A stretch of 64,000 bases of DNA from Lampris incognitus (lineage: Eukaryota; Chordata; Actinopteri; Lampriformes; Lampridae), in assembly GCF_029633865.1 (NCBI RefSeq), contig NC_079219.1:53292898-53356897 (forward strand), read 5' to 3'. Made by a program: the position numbers and the translations under genes. Every line of letters starts with the position of its first letter. Position 1 is the first letter of the stretch. Positions 12,609 to 23,460 of the stretch are shown piece after piece. The notes under the pieces are model-generated. The model did no database searches, was not told the DNA's origin, and was given only the letters and a program-made list of their open reading frames with translations.

Positions 12609-15600
12609 GTGCAGATGCGCAGTGTGACCGCTAACTATCCTCCCGGAAGTCCTCCATTTAAAACCAATGGGAATGAGCTCTGAGCTCAATGTGCAAATAA
12701 TCAAAAACGGACATTTTTGACCCAGTGTCCACTGCAGTGGACATCATACAGTGGGCAGTGTTGTAGTACTCAAGTCCAGGACTCGGACTCGAGTCTGACT
12801 CAAGTCCTGATTTTCAGGACTCGTGACTCGACTCGGACTTGAGCACTGATGACTCGGACTTGGACTCGAGCATTGACTGCATTCGGACTCGGAAGTTGGA
12901 GATGAGGACTCGGACTTGTTAATTGATAAAGACTGTTTTTTTGTTTTTGTTAGTTTTTTTGTTTGGCTGCTGTGTCACAGGGTAAATAAACTCCCTTTGA
13001 AGTGGTGACAGCTGTGTCATTTTGTTTCATGTCGACCGTTTTTATTTGTATGGCAGCTTTTTTGCGGTGCCAGAGTGGAGCACTGGAGCCCATCTTGGAA
13101 CTCGACTCAGACTCAACCTTGATGACTCAGACTCAAGTAATGGGGACTTGACTCGGACTCAACTTGGACTATTCTTTGGGGACTCAGACTTGGACTCAGA
13201 CTCGAACACTGGGGATTCGAGACTCGACTCGGACAGCGGGCTTGTATTTCATGCTTCAAAGGGTTCAAATTCACTAAAACCTCGCTGAAAGCATTCCTCA
13301 GGTTCTAACACACAAGAAAAAAATAAAGATATTTTACTAAAAAATATTCTAATGGGATATTTTAGGACTGAAGAATCTTTCTTCTGTAAAATGTCAGAAT
13401 TTAGTTGTCAGGCATCTTTTGCATCTTCTATTTCTAGTTCACAAGGTCCAGTTCTGAAGCCGGTTGTACAGGCTGTGAAGGTAGTTCATAAAGGTTTTCT
13501 TCTCGAAGGCACATCAGGGATTTCTGTGGTAGCGTGCTGTCTGGAAACAGCTCCGACTCTGTAATGTCTGCTGCAGAGGCAACAAATGCACCCACCGGCT
13601 GGGTCTCAAGGATGAAACTCCCCCCCTGCAACACCATGCAGTTCACATGGAAGGGATGACTGTTGCACTTCTTCGATTGTTATTTCCACAACAAACCCTT
13701 ATGTGTTATGGAATTACAGACTTGCAACTCTTTTTTTGTTTGTTTTTACAGGCCAAGTACTGGAACTCAAGTGTGAATGAGGTGGAGGGAACTGTCACAG
13801 ATCGCAAAGGGAAGGTCATCCACAGACTGTTTGGAAAATGGCATGAGGGTGTTTATTGTGGGGCGCCGCCTTCAGCCACCTGCATTTGGAGAGCGAGTAC
13901 GACAAATCACAACTTGCATTTGAAGTTATCGCCTTCTGCCCAAATATAATGTCGTCCAAGCACCGTCTCCTTGGTTATGTGTATTTTTCCATATATGCGA
14001 TGCAGATGCGATGCCACCGGACCATGAACAGTACTACGGCTTCACCAAATTTGCCATTGAGCTGAATGAGTTGAACCCCTCCCTAAAACTGCTGCTACCA
14101 CCCACAGACACCAGACTACGTCCAGACCAAAGGTAAAAAGCTAAAAAAAAAAAAAGTTTTTGTATCTGTAATGTAATAAACCTTCTCAGCAGTAGCCACT
14201 GGTTTTCAGTTCACTGCATAGCCATCCGCTGAGAGCTGTGTCCGCATTCTTGGCACAAAGTCAAACATGTTTTCGGTGAGTGTCGGACTCCGCCAAGGTT
14301 GTCCCTTGTCTCCGATTCTGTTTGTGATATTCATGAACAGGATCTCAAGGCGCAGCCAAGGTGAGGAGTGTGTCCATTTTGGGAACCTCAGAATTGCATC
14401 TCTGCTCTTCGCAGATGTTGTAGTTTTGTTGGCTTCATCAGAACATGACCTGCAGCATGCACTGGGGCGGTTTGCAGCCGAGTGTGTAATGGTTGGGATG
14501 AGAGTCAGCACCTCCAAATCTGAGGCCATGGTTCTCTACCGGAAGATGGTGGATTGCTCCCTCCGGGTTGGGGATGAGTTGTTGCCTCAAGTGGAGGAGT
14601 GCAAGTATCCCCGGGTCTTGTTCACGAGTGAGGGTAGGATGGAGCGGGAGATTGACAGGCAGATTGGCGCAGCATCAGCAGTAATGCAGACGTTGTACCG
14701 GGCTGTTGTGGTGAAGAGGGAGCTGAGCTGGGAGGCAAAGTTCTCAATTTACCAGTCAATCTTCGTTCCAACCCTCACCTATGGTCATGAGCTTTGGGTA
14801 GTGACCGAAAGGGTGAGATCACAGATACAAGCGGCTGAAATTAGATTCCTCTGTAGGGTGTCTGGGCTCAGCCTTAGAGATAGGGCGAGGAGCTCGGACA
14901 TCCAGAGGGATCTCGGAGTAGAGCCGCTGCTCCTTCGCATCGAAAGGAGCCAGTTGAGGTGGTTCAGGCATCTGATTAGGATGCCTCTTGGGCGCCTTCC
15001 TTTGGAGATTTTCCGGACACGTCCAACTGGGAGGAGACCCCGGGGTAGACCCAGAACTCGCTGGAGGGACTACATGTCCAATCTGGCCTTGGAACGCCTG
15101 GGATCCCCCACGAGGAGCTGGAGGGTGTTGCTGGGGAGGGGGACATCTGGAGTGCCCTACTTAGCTTACTGCCACTGCGACCCGACCCCGGAGAGGCGGC
15201 TGGTGATGAATGAATGAATGAATGAATGCATAGAAGAATTATTGCTTTCTTGCGCATGTGGGCAACATCCTGTGTCTGTTCCTGGAAAAGTGTCAAGCGA
15301 GGGTGGGATGGATGATCTAGATCATCGTGGGCTATAATGTTTGACTCATGTGATTGTTTATCATCAGACACCGTGGATTTCAGGAGCTCTCAGTTTGATT
15401 TGTGTCTGACAGAATAAGAGAGCACCAAGGCAGACCTTTACAATGCATCGACTCTGCTCATTTACCGTCCGTCTGCAGACCTGGACACAGATGATTAACA
15501 AGCTGTGAGACGGTATTAGGGGGAGTTGTATTTCAGAAACCAGACTGTGTGACATCACGGCCTGTCAGAACGTGTCTCGTCACACCTCACCTACGAGCCT

Positions 15601-17712
15601 GACCACGATGAGAGCAGAACTCAGGACACGAGTTGTGAGATTTTACACATATTGTTGGCTTTGTTGGGACATTCAGACACTTATGACGTGTTTGACGCGT
15701 GTTGTGAGGTTTGAGATTGGGCGAGCATCGGTTATTTTAGATCCATTATTCAATAATCATTAATTAATTAATATCATTAAATGTTTAGCGCAAATGCTAT
15801 GGGTTAGCAAGAACTTTTCTGGTAACAGACAGAAAGGAAGAAATGCTGATTTGATGAGGACTATTTGTAAGCGTGCTTCCCTTGGCCATGTTTCATACTG
15901 GAGCTATAAAACTGAACTAATGGGGCACAGAGCATCACATGAGCACACGGCTGAAACAGGCCTCCAAACCCAAGCAGTGGAGGCGGCGTCCGGGTGGCGT
16001 GGCGGTCTATTCTGTTGTCTACCAACACAGGGATCGGCGGTTCGAATCCCCGTGTTACCTCCAGCTTGGTCGGGTGTCCCTACAGACACAATTGGCCGTG
16101 TCTGCAGGTGGGAAACCGGATGTGGGTATGTGTCCTGGTCGCTGCACTTCGCGCCTCCTCTGGTCGGTTGGGGCGCCTGTTCGGGGGGGGGGGGACTGGG
16201 GAATAGCGTGATCCTCACATGCGCTACGTCCCCCTGGTGAAACTCCTCACTGTCAGGTGAAAAGAAGCAGCTGGCGACTCCACATGTATCGGAGGAGGCA
16301 TGTGGTAGTCTGCAGCCCTCCCCGGATTGGCAGAGGGGGTGGAGCAGCGACCGGGACGGCTCGGAAGAGTGTGGTAATTTGCCAAGTACAATTAGGAGAA
16401 AAATAGGGGAGGCCCCCCCCCAAAAAAGAAAACCCAAGCAGGGGAAAGGGTGACGTAAAGGGCTAAAAACCTGCAGGTAACCAAGACAGATGATTAAAAT
16501 CAGTTTGTGGTACTTCAGAGCCAAAGGTGCCGAATCTCTTCGTATTTACCCCTCACTTAAATGTTTCCTCAGTGTACTTTGTCACGTCCTCAGTATATCC
16601 TCTTTATACCCCCACATGTTTCATTATGCTCTCCCTAAACTAATCTGTCTGGCTGGCTGGCAGACTCCTGGAGGAGGGGCACTTGGAGGCCGCCGAGGAG
16701 CAGAAACAGAGGATTGAACAGCTGCAGAGGGACAGGAGGAGAGTCCTGGAGGAGAACAGCGAAGCACATCAGCCCCGATTCTTCAGGTAGGGTAATATAT
16801 ATCTGCATGCCAACACACCTTGAGGCCTTTAATCCCTAACAAAGGTAAAACAGCTGTTTTAACCTTGTGTGTTTTGAGTTAAGAAGTCATGGCTCGGGGT
16901 TCAAAGTTTGTGACAGAGAAATAATGTCCATAAATGCTACCAAACAATACGCGATCTGCTCACAAACGGTCATCAGTTATTTGGCAGATGGGGCATGTGA
17001 TGAATTATTTTTCCCAGTTCCGCTTCACACACCGTGATGCATGTTCAGGCTTCATGTTAGCAGTGCAGTAGTCACTCAGTATTGTTTATCACGCCACCTA
17101 CAGTTGACTCGGCTGTATAAAATGAAAGTATTGATTAAAGCATCTTTGAATGGCTTTCTCAATATTTAGTTATATCTCAATATTTAGTAATAATAAATGG
17201 GTGGCACGGTGGCGCAGTGGTTAGCGTGGTCGCCTCACAGCAAGAAGGTCCTGGGTTCGAACCCCAGGGTTGTCCAGTCTTGGGGGGGGGGTCGTCCCGG
17301 GTCGTCCTCTGTGTGGAGTTTGCATGTTCTCCCCGTGTCTGCGTGGGTTTCCTCCGGGTGCTCCAGTTTCCTCCCACAGTCCAAAGGCATGTAGGTCAGG
17401 TGAATTGGCTGTTCTAAATTGTCCCTAGGTGTGAATGTGTGGGGGGGGATGTGATGGACTGGCGACCTGTCAGGGTGTCTCCCCGCCTGCCGCCCAATGA
17501 CTGCTGGGATAGGCTCCAGCATCCCCGTGACCCCGATTAGGACAAGCGGCTTGGATAATGGATAGAATGGAGGGATAGTAATGTGCATAAACTTTATTTG
17601 TTTGGGTCTTTACAGGAAGTCAAAGGACGACACCTGGATCAGTAACAACACTTACTGGGACCAAAGGAAGATGCCTGGCTTAGTTCACTTGGACTTCCCT
17701 GTGCTGTGGTGA
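2990..17712 (+). CDS. osbpl3: Oxysterol-binding protein-related protein (OSBPL3-like), 3' eight coding exons
   Basis: Lipid-transfer protein of the OSBP/ORP family, which moves sterols or phosphoinositides at membrane contact sites. Coding exons read at 2990-3127, 5373-5436, 5557-5635, 8742-8886, 13752-13896, 14006-14132, 16664-16786 and 17616-17712, ending in TGA. All have GT-AG borders and compatible phases, giving 305 residues. The family signature EQVSHHPP is split across the first intron (..FVAEQ / [11 protein letters not shown]). Further family landmarks are [30 protein letters not shown] and the coiled [11 protein letters not shown] stretch near the C-terminus. The protein ends HLDFPVLW. 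Only the lipid-binding ORD domain is in the window; PH and FFAT regions would lie upstream of base 1. The choice of OSBPL3 over OSBPL6/7 rests mainly on the neighbouring GSDME, PALS2 and NPY genes and is an inference. Confidence 0.9.
4030..4690 (-). mobile_element. L1-like LINE C-terminal fragment
   Basis: A 129-codon minus-strand frame contains [21 protein letters not shown], the cysteine-containing C-terminal motif region common in L1/Tx1-type RT proteins. 5' truncated. Confidence 0.65.
5681..5732. repeat. (CA)n microsatellite
   Basis: About 26 CA units preceded by GCGCGCG. Confidence 0.95.
5975..8330 (-). mobile_element. L2-like LINE remnant (decayed)
   Basis: Minus-strand pieces in different frames give, in order, [37 protein letters not shown]-like, [24 protein letters not shown] (the YADD catalytic box with the Tyr changed) and [14 protein letters not shown]. 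3' end near 5975 reads ATACATTTTATTTAATGGCA. A foreign block at about 7362-7970 splits it. Confidence 0.75.
7362..7970. mobile_element. Possible nonautonomous DNA transposon within the LINE remnant
   Basis: The block starts AGGGTTACCAGACAGTCCCG and contains a second CTGTCCCGAATTTC near its far end. It interrupts the LINE between TCHLDPI and TTLVKACSA. The flanks TTGTGGGT and TTGTGGAA could be a decayed 8-bp target duplication. Terminal repeats are not convincing. Confidence 0.35.
9195..9355 (+). mobile_element. LINE 3' end fragment
   Basis: Contains GAGAGAGCCACGAAACCGGA and ends GGCCAGTAAACATGATTCTG. A near-copy at 44840-44970 plus 46408-46435 is split by a Tc1 element. Confidence 0.6.
10240..10536. 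repeat. CT-rich minisatellite
   Basis: About eight imperfect units of 35-43 bp built from CATCCCCTCCTCTCAT, CTCATCTGGCTCCTCCC. The overlapping open frames of up to 209 codons are products of this repeat. Confidence 0.9.
10537..10852 (+). mobile_element. SINE family B, 5' truncated
   Basis: Body GGAGTTTGCATGTTCTCCCC onward to the GGATAATGGGGTGGATGGAT tail; a (GT)n tract (10669-10712) has expanded inside it. Confidence 0.8.
10669..10712. repeat. (GT)n microsatellite
   Basis: About 22 GT units inside the SINE. Confidence 0.9.
11264..11351. repeat. (CT)n microsatellite
   Basis: About 44 CT units; gives false Ser-Leu and Arg-Glu frames on both strands. Confidence 0.97.
11955..12235 (-). mobile_element. 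tRNA-derived SINE, family C
   Basis: Minus-strand head GGCGGCATGGCCTCAGGAGG with B box GGTTCGATCCC near 12158. Its far end reads GCGCTACATAAATGCAGCC. A common fish SINE layout. Confidence 0.75.
12548..12604. repeat. (GT)n microsatellite
   Basis: About 28 GT units. Confidence 0.95.
12768..13235. repeat. Degenerate GACTCG-rich repeat in two blocks
   Basis: Blocks at 12768-12915 and 13095-13235 are made of loosely repeated GACTCGGACTTG-like units, separated by about 180 bp of unrelated DNA. Confidence 0.75.
14222..15226 (+). mobile_element. Rex3 (RTE-clade) LINE, 5' truncated copy 1
   Basis: A 316-codon frame (14267-15217) begins in RT motif [13 protein letters not shown] and continues through [22 protein letters not shown] and [13 protein letters not shown]. 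The catalytic box reads FADV where FADD is expected, so the RT is dead. The tail is (GAAT)n. Direct repeats TGCATAG at 14215-14221 and 15227-15233 look like a target-site duplication. Confidence 0.85.
15240..15980 (+). other. OSBPL3 intron, nothing recognised
   Basis: No exon or transposon signature seen between the Rex3 tail and the next SINE. Confidence 0.5.
15984..16420 (+). mobile_element. SINE family A, copy 2
   Basis: Full-length; head GGCGTCCGGGTGGCGTGGCG, B box GGTTCGAATCC near 16040 and the AGTACAATTAGGAGAAAAAT tail. Confidence 0.9.
17197..17577 (+). mobile_element. SINE family B, full-length copy
   Basis: Starts GGGTGGCACGGTGGCGCAGT, B box GGTTCGAACCC near 17255, ends GCTTGGATAATGGATAGAAT. 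Tail type suggests mobilisation by an RTE-like LINE (inference). Confidence 0.9.
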
Positions 17713-18270
17713 CCCGTTTCCTGCAGGACGCACGTTCAAACTCCTAGTTCTGTAACTGGAACCCGGAGCGGTTCTGGTCCTGCGCCGTCCTCCATAGTCT
17801 GCCAGTCGTTGTTCTGCAATCATTAATGGTTGTCAGTCATCTTTGTTGCATTTGTTCAAACATTTTGCCTTAAATAGTAAATGTGCATCTATGTTGTGTT
17901 AAGATATTTATACAACCATATTATATGAATGTCGATGAATTTATGCAAAGTTTGCGCAGGTTTCTGCGCGTTACGCTACACGGTACCGATAAAGACGACC
18001 ACAGAAAAGCTTTGTGGTACGAGAAGGTGCCGAGGGGATTCTGAACGCTGAGGTCATGGAAAAAAAAAATATCTTAATTTCTCGCTGCACTACACTTGCT
18101 TTATTTATTATTGGCCCTGTTGGTCACCGTAAATGTCATCTTTACATGGACATTCTCTACCTCTGAGGAGAAACAAAGCCTTGTCACACGAAACTATCCT
18201 GCACCTGTCTTGATGCCTTAACTGGTTGAAGTTTTCACGTTCAATAATTATGTCGTTAGTTCATTAAAAG
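17713..18270 (+). other. osbpl3: Probable OSBPL3 3' untranslated region
   Basis: Non-repetitive sequence directly after the OSBPL3 stop codon. No AATAAA was found; an ATTAAA at 18263-18268 is the best candidate polyadenylation signal. The 3' end is inferred. Confidence 0.4.
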
Positions 18271-18674
18271 ACATCTTCAAGGTGAAATATTGTTTATCTT
18301 AAACGTCTTTCCTTAAATCTTTACAGAATACTTTTTTCTTTTCTTATAACCGGAATTTGTTTCTGTTTATTATGACACTACTGTTGTAGTCGTCTGGGGG
18401 GGGGGGGGGGGTTGCTGTAAAGAATGTGGAGGATAAAAGCAAAAGTGAAACCTGAAAAGCTCCCTCTTTAATTTCCAATTTTTCCATTGTGTCCTTGTCT
18501 GAGGTCTAAACGGGATGAGGATAAATGAAGCTCCAGTAAATATCAAGCGCTGTCTTCTCCTGGGCTGCTTTGTCAACGTGCCTGGACTCCGGCTGGTCGA
18601 CCAGCCGGCGCCGTTACACGTGTAACCGGTTAATTTCTTGCTCGGTGCGGGATTCGATACGGGGTGTACTGCAC

Positions 18675-19363
18675 CAGTGGTTCTCAACCTTTTTGGGGTC
18701 CTGGACCCCCTGCGTATTTTTGATCTACCCTGAGGACCCCTCCACCTGATCTTGGGGGAGGGGGGTTGCAATTTGATAGAAACGGTAGAAACTGCATTTT
18801 AAATTGCATTATAGCATTTATTCACTCTTTGGGGCAAAAATAAGAGCTTTCAGTTGTAACTTAGATATAGTTAACAAAACAGAATTCTTATGCAGTAACT
18901 TTCAGATATATGTAACAAAACAGAATATGTATTCAGTAACTTTCAGATATATGTAACAAAACAGAATATGTATTCAGTAACTTTCAGATATATGTAACAA
19001 AACAGAATATGTATTCAGTAACTTTCAGATATATGTAACGAAACATAATATGTATTCAGTAACTTTCAGATATATGTAACAACAGAATTCTTATGCAGTA
19101 ACTTTTAACAATGCAAACGGGAGCGAGATCTCTTATTAAAATACAATAAATTACACTTGTGAAACAGATGTAATTAGAGAAAAAAAGTCCTGTTGCCCTT
19201 TATAGTTTAGGTAGATAAAGGTCTCAGTCACATTTGAGTAAAATAATCCTATTTCTATAAATGTCATAGGATCTTTTTTTTAAAGATATTTTATTTTCAC
19301 GGACCCCTTGCAATTACACCACGGACCACTAGGAGTCCGCGGACCCCCGGTTGAGAAACACTG
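18675..19363. mobile_element. Nonautonomous hAT-type DNA transposon
   Basis: Ends CAGTGGTTCTCAACC and GGTTGAGAAACACTG are inverted terminal repeats. Flanking octamers TACTGCAC and TACTACGC are a slightly decayed 8-bp target duplication, as expected for hAT. No transposase frame. Inside lies a 41-bp tandem array. Confidence 0.8.
18893..19103. repeat. 41-bp tandem repeat, five copies
   Basis: CAGTAACTTTCAGATATATG recurs at 18893, 18934, 18975, 19016 and 19057. Confidence 0.95.
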
Positions 19364-19779
19364 TACTACGCCACAAGGCGACATCACTAACCGCTCGACT
19401 AAAGGGTCAGACCCGTTAGCTAGGGACTAATGTGTCTTATTAGTAGTTTACACACGTAACACGCTGACAGAAGAGTTGTGTGTATGTCCGCAGTGACAAA
19501 CTGTGTCGAAAAGCAGAACAATAAAAGGACGATAACGTGCGACACAGTAAGTGTTAAGAATAAACTACGTTTCTCTCAGTCGGTCTTTCGGACTCGGGCC
19601 GTTGCCAAGGGCAACGCGACGCCGGGCGCCATCTTCCAAGGATCAGCGGCATTGAGACGTCACGACCGAAAGACCAGTTGGGGTACAGCCAATGCCGCCT
19701 GAGTGACGCCACCCCCACACGCACGCACGGACGCGTTAACCTTGATGAACCTTAAACCTAAATTTAACCGTTGTAACTC

Positions 19780-19842
19780 CATCCATCCATTATCCAACCC
19801 GCTTATCCTGCTCTCAGGGTCGCGGGGACGCTGGAGCCTATT
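19780..19842 (-). mobile_element. SINE family B, 3' end fragment
   Basis: CCATCCATTATCCAACCCGC onward is the reverse complement of the family B tail. Confidence 0.7.
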
Positions 19843-19907
19843 TGATTATGTGAAATGTATCCCACTAACCACTACCAAAACGTAACCCTAAACTCTACTC
19901 TTCTATT

Positions 19908-20963
19908 GAAGGCCATTCGAGCAAATAACCTCTTAGAAATTTCTTGTTTACGAGGCGTTAAAACGCGTGTTAACACGTAGAGTTTGGTCGTGTTAACACG
20001 TAATATTTTTACGCCTTAACACAACAAACATTGACACGTTATCGTGCATTTTCTGGTTGTGGCCACTGGGGGACCTTGAATCAAGGCAGTCATACATATT
20101 GCAGCGAATTCAGGGGGCAGTCGGGAACCGCCACAGCCGGGACGCGAACCCGTATCTCCTGCACCGCGGGCGACAACGTTAACCAGTCGACTAAAAGGTC
20201 TCACCGTCCCACTTCTGACACCATTGCATCGAATTCAGGGAGCAGTCGGGAACCGCCACAGCCGGGACGCGAACTCATATCTCCTGCACCGCAGGCGACA
20301 ACCCTTTAGCCAAGAGCTAACGTAACGACTTAGCCGTGCACGTTACACTATTCATGAGGAGGGTTGCATACGCACACGCTACGCACTCGTTACATGCACC
20401 CTGCAGGCGCCTACGTGTCGCGTAAAGGAAATGACGTGTGTGAAACGTAAGCCAGAGTTGTCGTTAGAAGAAGCCAATTTAAACTTCCAGCGGGGGACGG
20501 TGACGTTTCAGAAGCAGAAGAAACTTTGAAGGCGCTGCGCAACTTTCTTTCAGATTGCATTTTCAAATGGTATTCCAATCTACCTTCAACATAAAATGTT
20601 AATAATGTCTAAAATAATTGATAGAAACATCACTGGTGTAAGTAAGCAGTTTTCTTTTGGAAGTCTCCTGGAGCATCTATCAGAAAGTGTCCCACATTAC
20701 CTGAATTCACCCTATAGTAACCGTTCTGGTCCATACTCTTCCTTTCTAACACCCCTATTAGACGAGAATGGAACAATCCATTAGCTGTAACAGGTCTTTG
20801 CGTTAAAACGCTGAAATGAGACGTCTTAAGGTGTAGAAAATCAACACGACGTTTTAACGTGTCAAAATTTGTTGTGTTAAGGCGTAAACTCTACGTGTTA
20901 ACACGCATTTTGATGCCCTGTAAGCAAGAAATGTCCAAGAGGCTATTTGCTCACATGGCCTTC
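19908..20963. mobile_element. Foldback DNA transposon with long terminal inverted repeats
   Basis: Left arm about 19908-20040 and right arm about 20870-20963 are inverted copies; both begin GAAGGCCAT..GAGCAAATA and share GCGTGTTAACACGTAGAGTT and ACGCCTTAACACAACAAA. No transposase frame. Between the arms sits a tandem SINE-like dimer (20100-20302). No target duplication found. Confidence 0.75.
20100..20302 (-). repeat. Tandem dimer of a tRNA-like (family E) SINE head
   Basis: An about 78-bp segment containing GGGAACCGCCACAGCCGGGA occurs twice, 125 bp apart. On the minus strand each unit carries a B-box-like sequence (GGTTCGCGTCC in the first copy, AGTTCGCGTCC in the second), and the first has an A-box-like TAGTCGACTGG. 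Confidence 0.7.
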
Positions 20964-20976
20964 CACAGACGAGAAA
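20961..20976. repeat. Target-site duplication of the RTE/BovB LINE (left copy)
   Basis: TTCCACAGACGAGAAA, identical to 23205-23220 on the other side of the LINE. Confidence 0.95.
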
Positions 20977-23204
20977 CTACTACTACTACTACTACTTTCG
21001 GCTGCTCCCGTTAGGGGGTGCCACAGCGGATCATCCGTTTCCATTTCTTCCTGTCTTCTGCGTCTTCCTCTGTCACACCAGCCACCTGCATGTCTTCCTT
21101 CATCACATCCATAAACCTCCTCTTTGGCCTTCCTCTTCTCCTCTTCCCTGGCAGCTCCATATTCAGCATCCTTCTCCCAATATACCCAGCATCTCTCCTC
21201 CACACATGTCCAAGCCATCTCAATCTTGCCTCCCCTGCTTTGTCTCCAAACCGTCCAACCTGAGCGGTCCCTCTAATATAATCGTTCCTAATCCTGTCCT
21301 TCTTCGTTACTCCCAGTGAAAATCTTAGCATCTTCAACTCTGCCACCTCCAGCTCCACCTCCTGTCTTTTCGTCAGTGCCACTGTCTCCAAACCATACAA
21401 CATAGCTGGTCTCACAACCATCTTGTAAACTTTCCCTTTAACTCTTGCTGATACCCTTCTGTCGCAAATCACTCCTGACACACTTCTCCACCCACTCCAC
21501 CCTGCCTGCACTCTCTTTTTCACCTCTCTACTGCACTCCCCGTTACTTTGGACAGTTGACCCAAGTATTTAAACTCAAATGCCTTCGTCACCTCCACTCC
21601 TTGCATCCTGACCATTCCACTGTCCTCTCTCTCATTCACGCATAGGTATTCCATCTTGCTCCTACTGACTTTCATTCCTCTTCTCTCCAGTGCATACCTC
21701 CACCTCTCCAGGTTCTCCTCAGCCTGCTCCCTACTCTCGCTACAGATCACAATGTCATCCGCGAACATCATCGTCCATGGAGACTCCTGCCTGATCTTGT
21801 CCGTCAACCTGTCCATCACCATTGCAAACAAGAAAGGGCTCAGAGCCGATCCTTGATGTAATCCGACCTCCACCTTGAACCCATCTGTCATTCCAACCGC
21901 ACACCTCACCATTGTCACACTTCCCTCATACATATCCTGCACCACTCCTACATACTTCTCTGCAACTCCTGACTTCCTCATACAATACCACACCTCCTCT
22001 CTCGGCACTCTGTCATAAGCTTTCTCTAAATCTACAAAGACACAATGCAACTCTTTCTGGCCTTCTCTATACTTCTCAATCAACATTCTCAAAGCAAACA
22101 TAACATCTGTGGTGCTCTTTCGTGGCATGAAACCATACTGCTGCTCGCTGATCGTCACCTCTCCTCTTAACCTAGCTTCTATTACTCTTTCCCAAATCTT
22201 CACGTTGTGGCTGATCAACTTTATCCCTCTGTAGTTGTTACAGCTCTGCACATCACCCTGGTTCTTGAAAATCGGTACCAGTATGCTTCTTCTCCACTCC
22301 TCAGGCATCCTCTCACTTTCCAGGATTGTGTTAAACAATCTAGTTAAAAACTCCACTGCCATCTCTCCTGAACATCTCCATGCCTCCACAGGTATGTCAT
22401 CTGGACCAGCTGCCTTTCCACTCTTCATCCTCTTCATAGCTGCCCTCACTTCCTCCTTGCTAATCCACCACACTTCCTGATTCACTATCCCTACATCATC
22501 CAACCTTCTCTCTCTCTCATTTTCTTCATTCATCAGCCCCTCAAAGTACTCCTTCCACCTTCTCAGCACACTCTCCTCGCTTGTCAGCACATTTCCATCT
22601 CTATCCTTGATCGCCCTAACTTGCTGCACATCCTTTGCAGCTTGGTCTCTCTGTCTAGCCAATCGGTACAAGTCCTTTTGTCCTTCCTTAGTGTCTAACC
22701 TGTCATACAACTCACCGTACACCTTTTCCTTTTCCTTCACCACCTCTCTCTTTGCTTTACGCTGCACCTCCTTGTACTCCTGTCTACTTTCTTCATCTCT
22801 CTTACTATCCCACTTCTTCTTTGCCAACCTTTTCCTCTGTATAATTTGCTGTACTTCCTCATTCCACCACCAAGTCTCCTTGTCTTCCTTACTCTGTCCT
22901 GATGACACACCAAGTACCTTCCTAGCTGTCTCCCTCACTATTTCTGCAGTGGTTCCCCAGCCATCTGGCAACTCTTCACTACCAACCAGTGCCTGCCTTA
23001 ACTCCTGCCTGAACTCCACACAACAGTCTTCCTTCTTCAACTTCCGCCATTTGATCTTCGGCTGTGTCTTCACTCGCTTCCTCTTCTTGGTCTCCAAAGT
23101 CATCCTACAGACCACCATCCGATGCTGCCTAGCTACGTTCTCCCCTGTCACCACCTTGCAGTCTCCAATCCCTTTTAGATGGCGCCCTCTACATAAGATA
23201 TAGG
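20977..23204 (-). mobile_element. RTE/BovB-type LINE, 5' truncated, nearly intact RT
   Basis: A 544-codon minus-strand frame (23154-21520) covers the RT with AAGPDDIPVEAW, GSALSPFLFAMVMDRLTD and the catalytic FADD box in MMFADDIVICSE. A second frame (21523-21011) continues the C-terminal part (KKRVQAGWSGWRSVSGVICD ... RRRGRPKRRF), so one small frameshift near 21520 separates them. The endonuclease domain is missing. The 3' tail is an ACT/AGT triplet run at 20977-20996. Confidence 0.9.
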
Positions 23205-23220
23205 TTCCACAGACGAGAAA
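23205..23220. repeat. Target-site duplication of the RTE/BovB LINE (right copy)
   Basis: Exact 16-bp match to 20961-20976; fixes both ends of the insertion. Confidence 0.95.
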
Positions 23221-23254
23221 GCGCCTCAGAAATTAGAGTAAAATCCGCGTAACC

Positions 23255-23460
23255 GTTGTGGGCGTGGCTTATTCTTTGCTTTTTTCGGGAGGGAAAAGCG
23301 CCTCTAGCCATGGGCGGGGCTTAACACTGTTTTGCCATTGTTCAGCTGCTTCCCTGCGGATTTGTGTGCGAGCCCGCGGTCCAGTAAACTAGTAACCAGC
23401 GGTCCAGACAACATTTGTCGTTCCTGGAGGCCGCCAACCCAGCAGAAAGTGGTAAAACAC
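23255..23460 (+). promoter_or_regulatory. gsdme: Candidate GSDME promoter and noncoding first exon
   Basis: Two GC-box-like motifs, GGGCGTGGC near 23260 and GGGCGGGGC at 23312-23320, sit in a locally GC-rich patch about 0.8 kb before the start codon. A possible noncoding exon ends at a GT near 23452 (AGAAAGTG/GTAAAA) and would splice to the acceptor at about 24095. Inference from motifs only. Confidence 0.4.

Larger units (their letters stand above)
18590..19420 (-). mobile_element. tRNA-like SINE (family E) split by a hAT element
   Basis: Minus-strand head (CTTTAGTCGAGCGGTTAGTG, A-box-like) lies at about 19364-19410 and the B-box part (GTATCGAATCCCGC) at 18640-18670. The 689-bp hAT element lies between. 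A 20-bp perfect palindrome CCGGCTGGTCGACCAGCCGG is at 18589-18608. Confidence 0.65.

Noticed and set aside
12021-12683. 220-codon plus-strand frame
   Set aside because: Composed of a SINE, unrelated intron sequence and a (GT)n tract.
16020-16060. tRNA gene suggested by the B box GGTTCGAATCC here and at similar sites
   Set aside because: These lie in dispersed SINE heads that lack a foldable acceptor stem and anticodon arm of a true tRNA gene.
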